Positions 61,893-64,000 of a stretch of 64,000 bases of DNA are shown piece by piece. The position numbers and the translations under genes are program-made. Each line of letters begins with the position of its first letter. Positions within the stretch are counted from its first letter, which is position 1. Source of the stretch: Streblospio benedicti (taxonomy: Eukaryota; Annelida; Polychaeta; Spionida; Spionidae). The stretch spans positions 33,544,995 to 33,608,994 of the forward strand of contig CM032665.1 of NCBI GenBank assembly GCA_019095985.1, in the 5' to 3' direction. The notes below the pieces were generated by a model, which did no database searches, was not told the origin of the DNA, and saw only the letters and a list, made by a program, of their open reading frames with translations.

Positions 61893-64000
61893 AAGCAACT
61901 GCCACATACTCAATACATACAATATTACCAACATACTAGTATATCACAACTTTCATCATGAAAAAAACATTACTTTTGATATGATTCATAAGGGTATCAC
62001 TCACTTAACATTATATATTTACATATATTTGTAAATACAAATACAATTAAGATTGCCTTAACCTTGCAGCAGAAGATGACCGTCATGTGGTTGCCCGTCT
62101 TTTGGTTAATTACAAAAAAACAACTATCCATTAACCTTGCAAGGTGCTGGCAACTGGGCAACTAAATCATCTGTTTCTGGCTTTATTCAGCCCCAAATGA
62201 CGGTGTAATGGTGGTTTTCACCTGATTACCTCCGATAATGACACTAGTGTCTAATGACAGCAGCTCACTTCAACGTGCCTCTCTGATACAATCGTGACGA
62301 CCCCAGTTCATTGATGGTGGTAGCACTTCAGCACTTCACAGGTCCGACACAATAAGATGCACTGTGGCTATTTAGATATATGTATTGTTACAAGCATGCT
62401 TTTTTGTTGTCATTTCGTGTGTGTTGATCGTGGGCATCCTTTGCATTCAATTAATCTTTCATCTTTCGTAGCAGTGTGGCATGATTTGGATATTCTAGCA
62501 GAAAAAAAAATGTTCCACAATGATAAAAATGATTTTCATTTTTTGTGCTGTAATACATATCTACATTTTTTATATGCAATATTAGCATTTTTTCTTCAAA
62601 ATACCAAATGAATTTTGTTACAACTGCCCGAATGTCCCATTGGATGTGCCAAAGGATGTCAAAACCTTTATTAGATTGACACAAACCAATAATGACCAAA
62701 CTGCTAATGTTCATATGTTACAATAGTGGTCACTACTGCCCATGGGTCATAATTAGCCTGGCCAATCTAGTCCACTCTACTATAATTACATTGAGTATCT
62801 TAGCCCTAATATCCCATTATGGACGAAGCGAAATGCAGTTTTGGTGTCAGCAGTAGATTCTATCTCTTATTTTATTGATGATCCTATAGTAATGCTTCTT
62901 ACAATGACGGTTAATATTAGCTTTGTTACATCTGCCATAGATGGTCTCATGCGGTTGGACATCAATAATAGAATATGATAGGCATATAGTTAGTTGATGG
63001 TTTCATTCAATAATATTAGACACAGATGTATAATTGTGTAAGTGTGTACTGGGTATGATCCTTCTAATATATTATACAATGCACTTTATAATCATGCTCC
63101 ATGTCTTTCCTAGCCCAGTCATACTGATCATCTAGATGACCAACGCTTCTTAACAAACTTATCTTATAATTTCTGCTTATCTTTCGTTGTAACATTTCCT
63201 AACAGACAAAAATTATCTGCATTTTCATCTTAGCTTTTTATATCACATATAAAATGTAAATGAAAAATGTATTTTAGCTGAGCTTATATGCATGTTGCAT
63301 ATATACATGTATAGCCCCAGCTTAAGATGCAAATGAAAAATGGCATGAATTTATCATGAAGTTTATCCAATGTAAACACGCTATCCACAATTAATCTATA
63401 AAACTGGAGCTGTATACCAAATATAGCATACCACGTCCATTCATATATTCCACAAGGATCAGAAATAGATTGGATGGGAGCTGAAATATATTACAACAGA
63501 AAACAGATAGGATGTAATGTGCTAATTTATGCACATATTGTATTTGGTTATCAAAAAGTGATTCTTCCGCAGATCCCAATGTATAATACAATTTGAAATA
63601 GGAATATCAGTCAAAAACACATTCTGAAAATCAACTATTCATCATATTTCTCATTCAGTTCGATTAATAGAGGTTTAAAAATTAGCTTAAAAATAGCATA
63701 GTTGAAAGTATTGTTTCTCCATGCCAGGTTCACCCTACTGCCCATTGCGTCCTATCACACAGATGTTTATGAAGGCAATCAGCGATAAAGAACGGATCAC
63801 ACCCACATAAAGCTACCATTCTGCCCCTCAATGGGTAGTACTAAACTTAGAGGATGGGCACCACAGGACACATAAAAATGTGTAGCACTGATGGCCCTAT
63901 TCACAGTGAGTGCTAGATATATCTGCTACATATGAGTTTATAAATCTGAATTTATTCTCATCTTTTGAAATGATTACGTGTACATACATGAGATGCACCA
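61893..64000. other. Non-coding stretch to the window end
   Basis: AT-rich with a GC-richer patch at 62060-62340 that has no convincing open frame. No gene, RNA or element recognised. Confidence 0.55.

Overview
The window looks like a piece of an AT-rich marine-invertebrate nuclear genome, most likely a lophotrochozoan such as a mollusc. The reasons are split protein-coding exons with GT-AG introns, an AT-rich background, very frequent TACATGTA-type palindromes, many short inverted-repeat DNA transposons, and a class 1-like semaphorin. The species cannot be named from the sequence alone.

One gene is clear. A semaphorin lies on the minus strand in the left 14.5 kb (14480 down to about 312). 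Thirteen exons join in consistent phase into about 517 codons that cover nearly the whole sema domain and a PSI module. Two further downstream exons are tentative. The signal peptide and first part of the sema domain are missing, so the 5' exon or exons lie upstream, either further right in the window or beyond it. No immunoglobulin or thrombospondin module follows the PSI, which fits the transmembrane class 1/6 type, but the membrane segment is not settled.

The rest (about 14.5-64 kb) has no gene I can defend. It holds mobile-element remains: six copies of a roughly 170-bp TA-flanked MITE, three copies of a second MITE with CAGTACTGA ends, a 1.26-kb inverted-repeat element with G-run arrays inside the semaphorin, a 527-bp element with GGCACATTCCAC ends, a 1.19-kb element with CACGGTG ends and a 5-bp target duplication (Transib-like), a small CAGGG-ended element with a 5-bp duplication (hAT-like), a tRNA-derived SINE, and two fold-back elements, one with a tRNA-like sequence in its loop.

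Between 17.9 and 25.9 kb a block of about 2.7 kb is present twice in tandem (A-B then A'-B'). In the first copy a 100-N gap and about 2.6 kb of GC-rich sequence, unlike everything around it, sit between A and B. This is either a foreign or low-quality insert made during assembly, or a real structural variant. It is the largest unexplained feature of the window.
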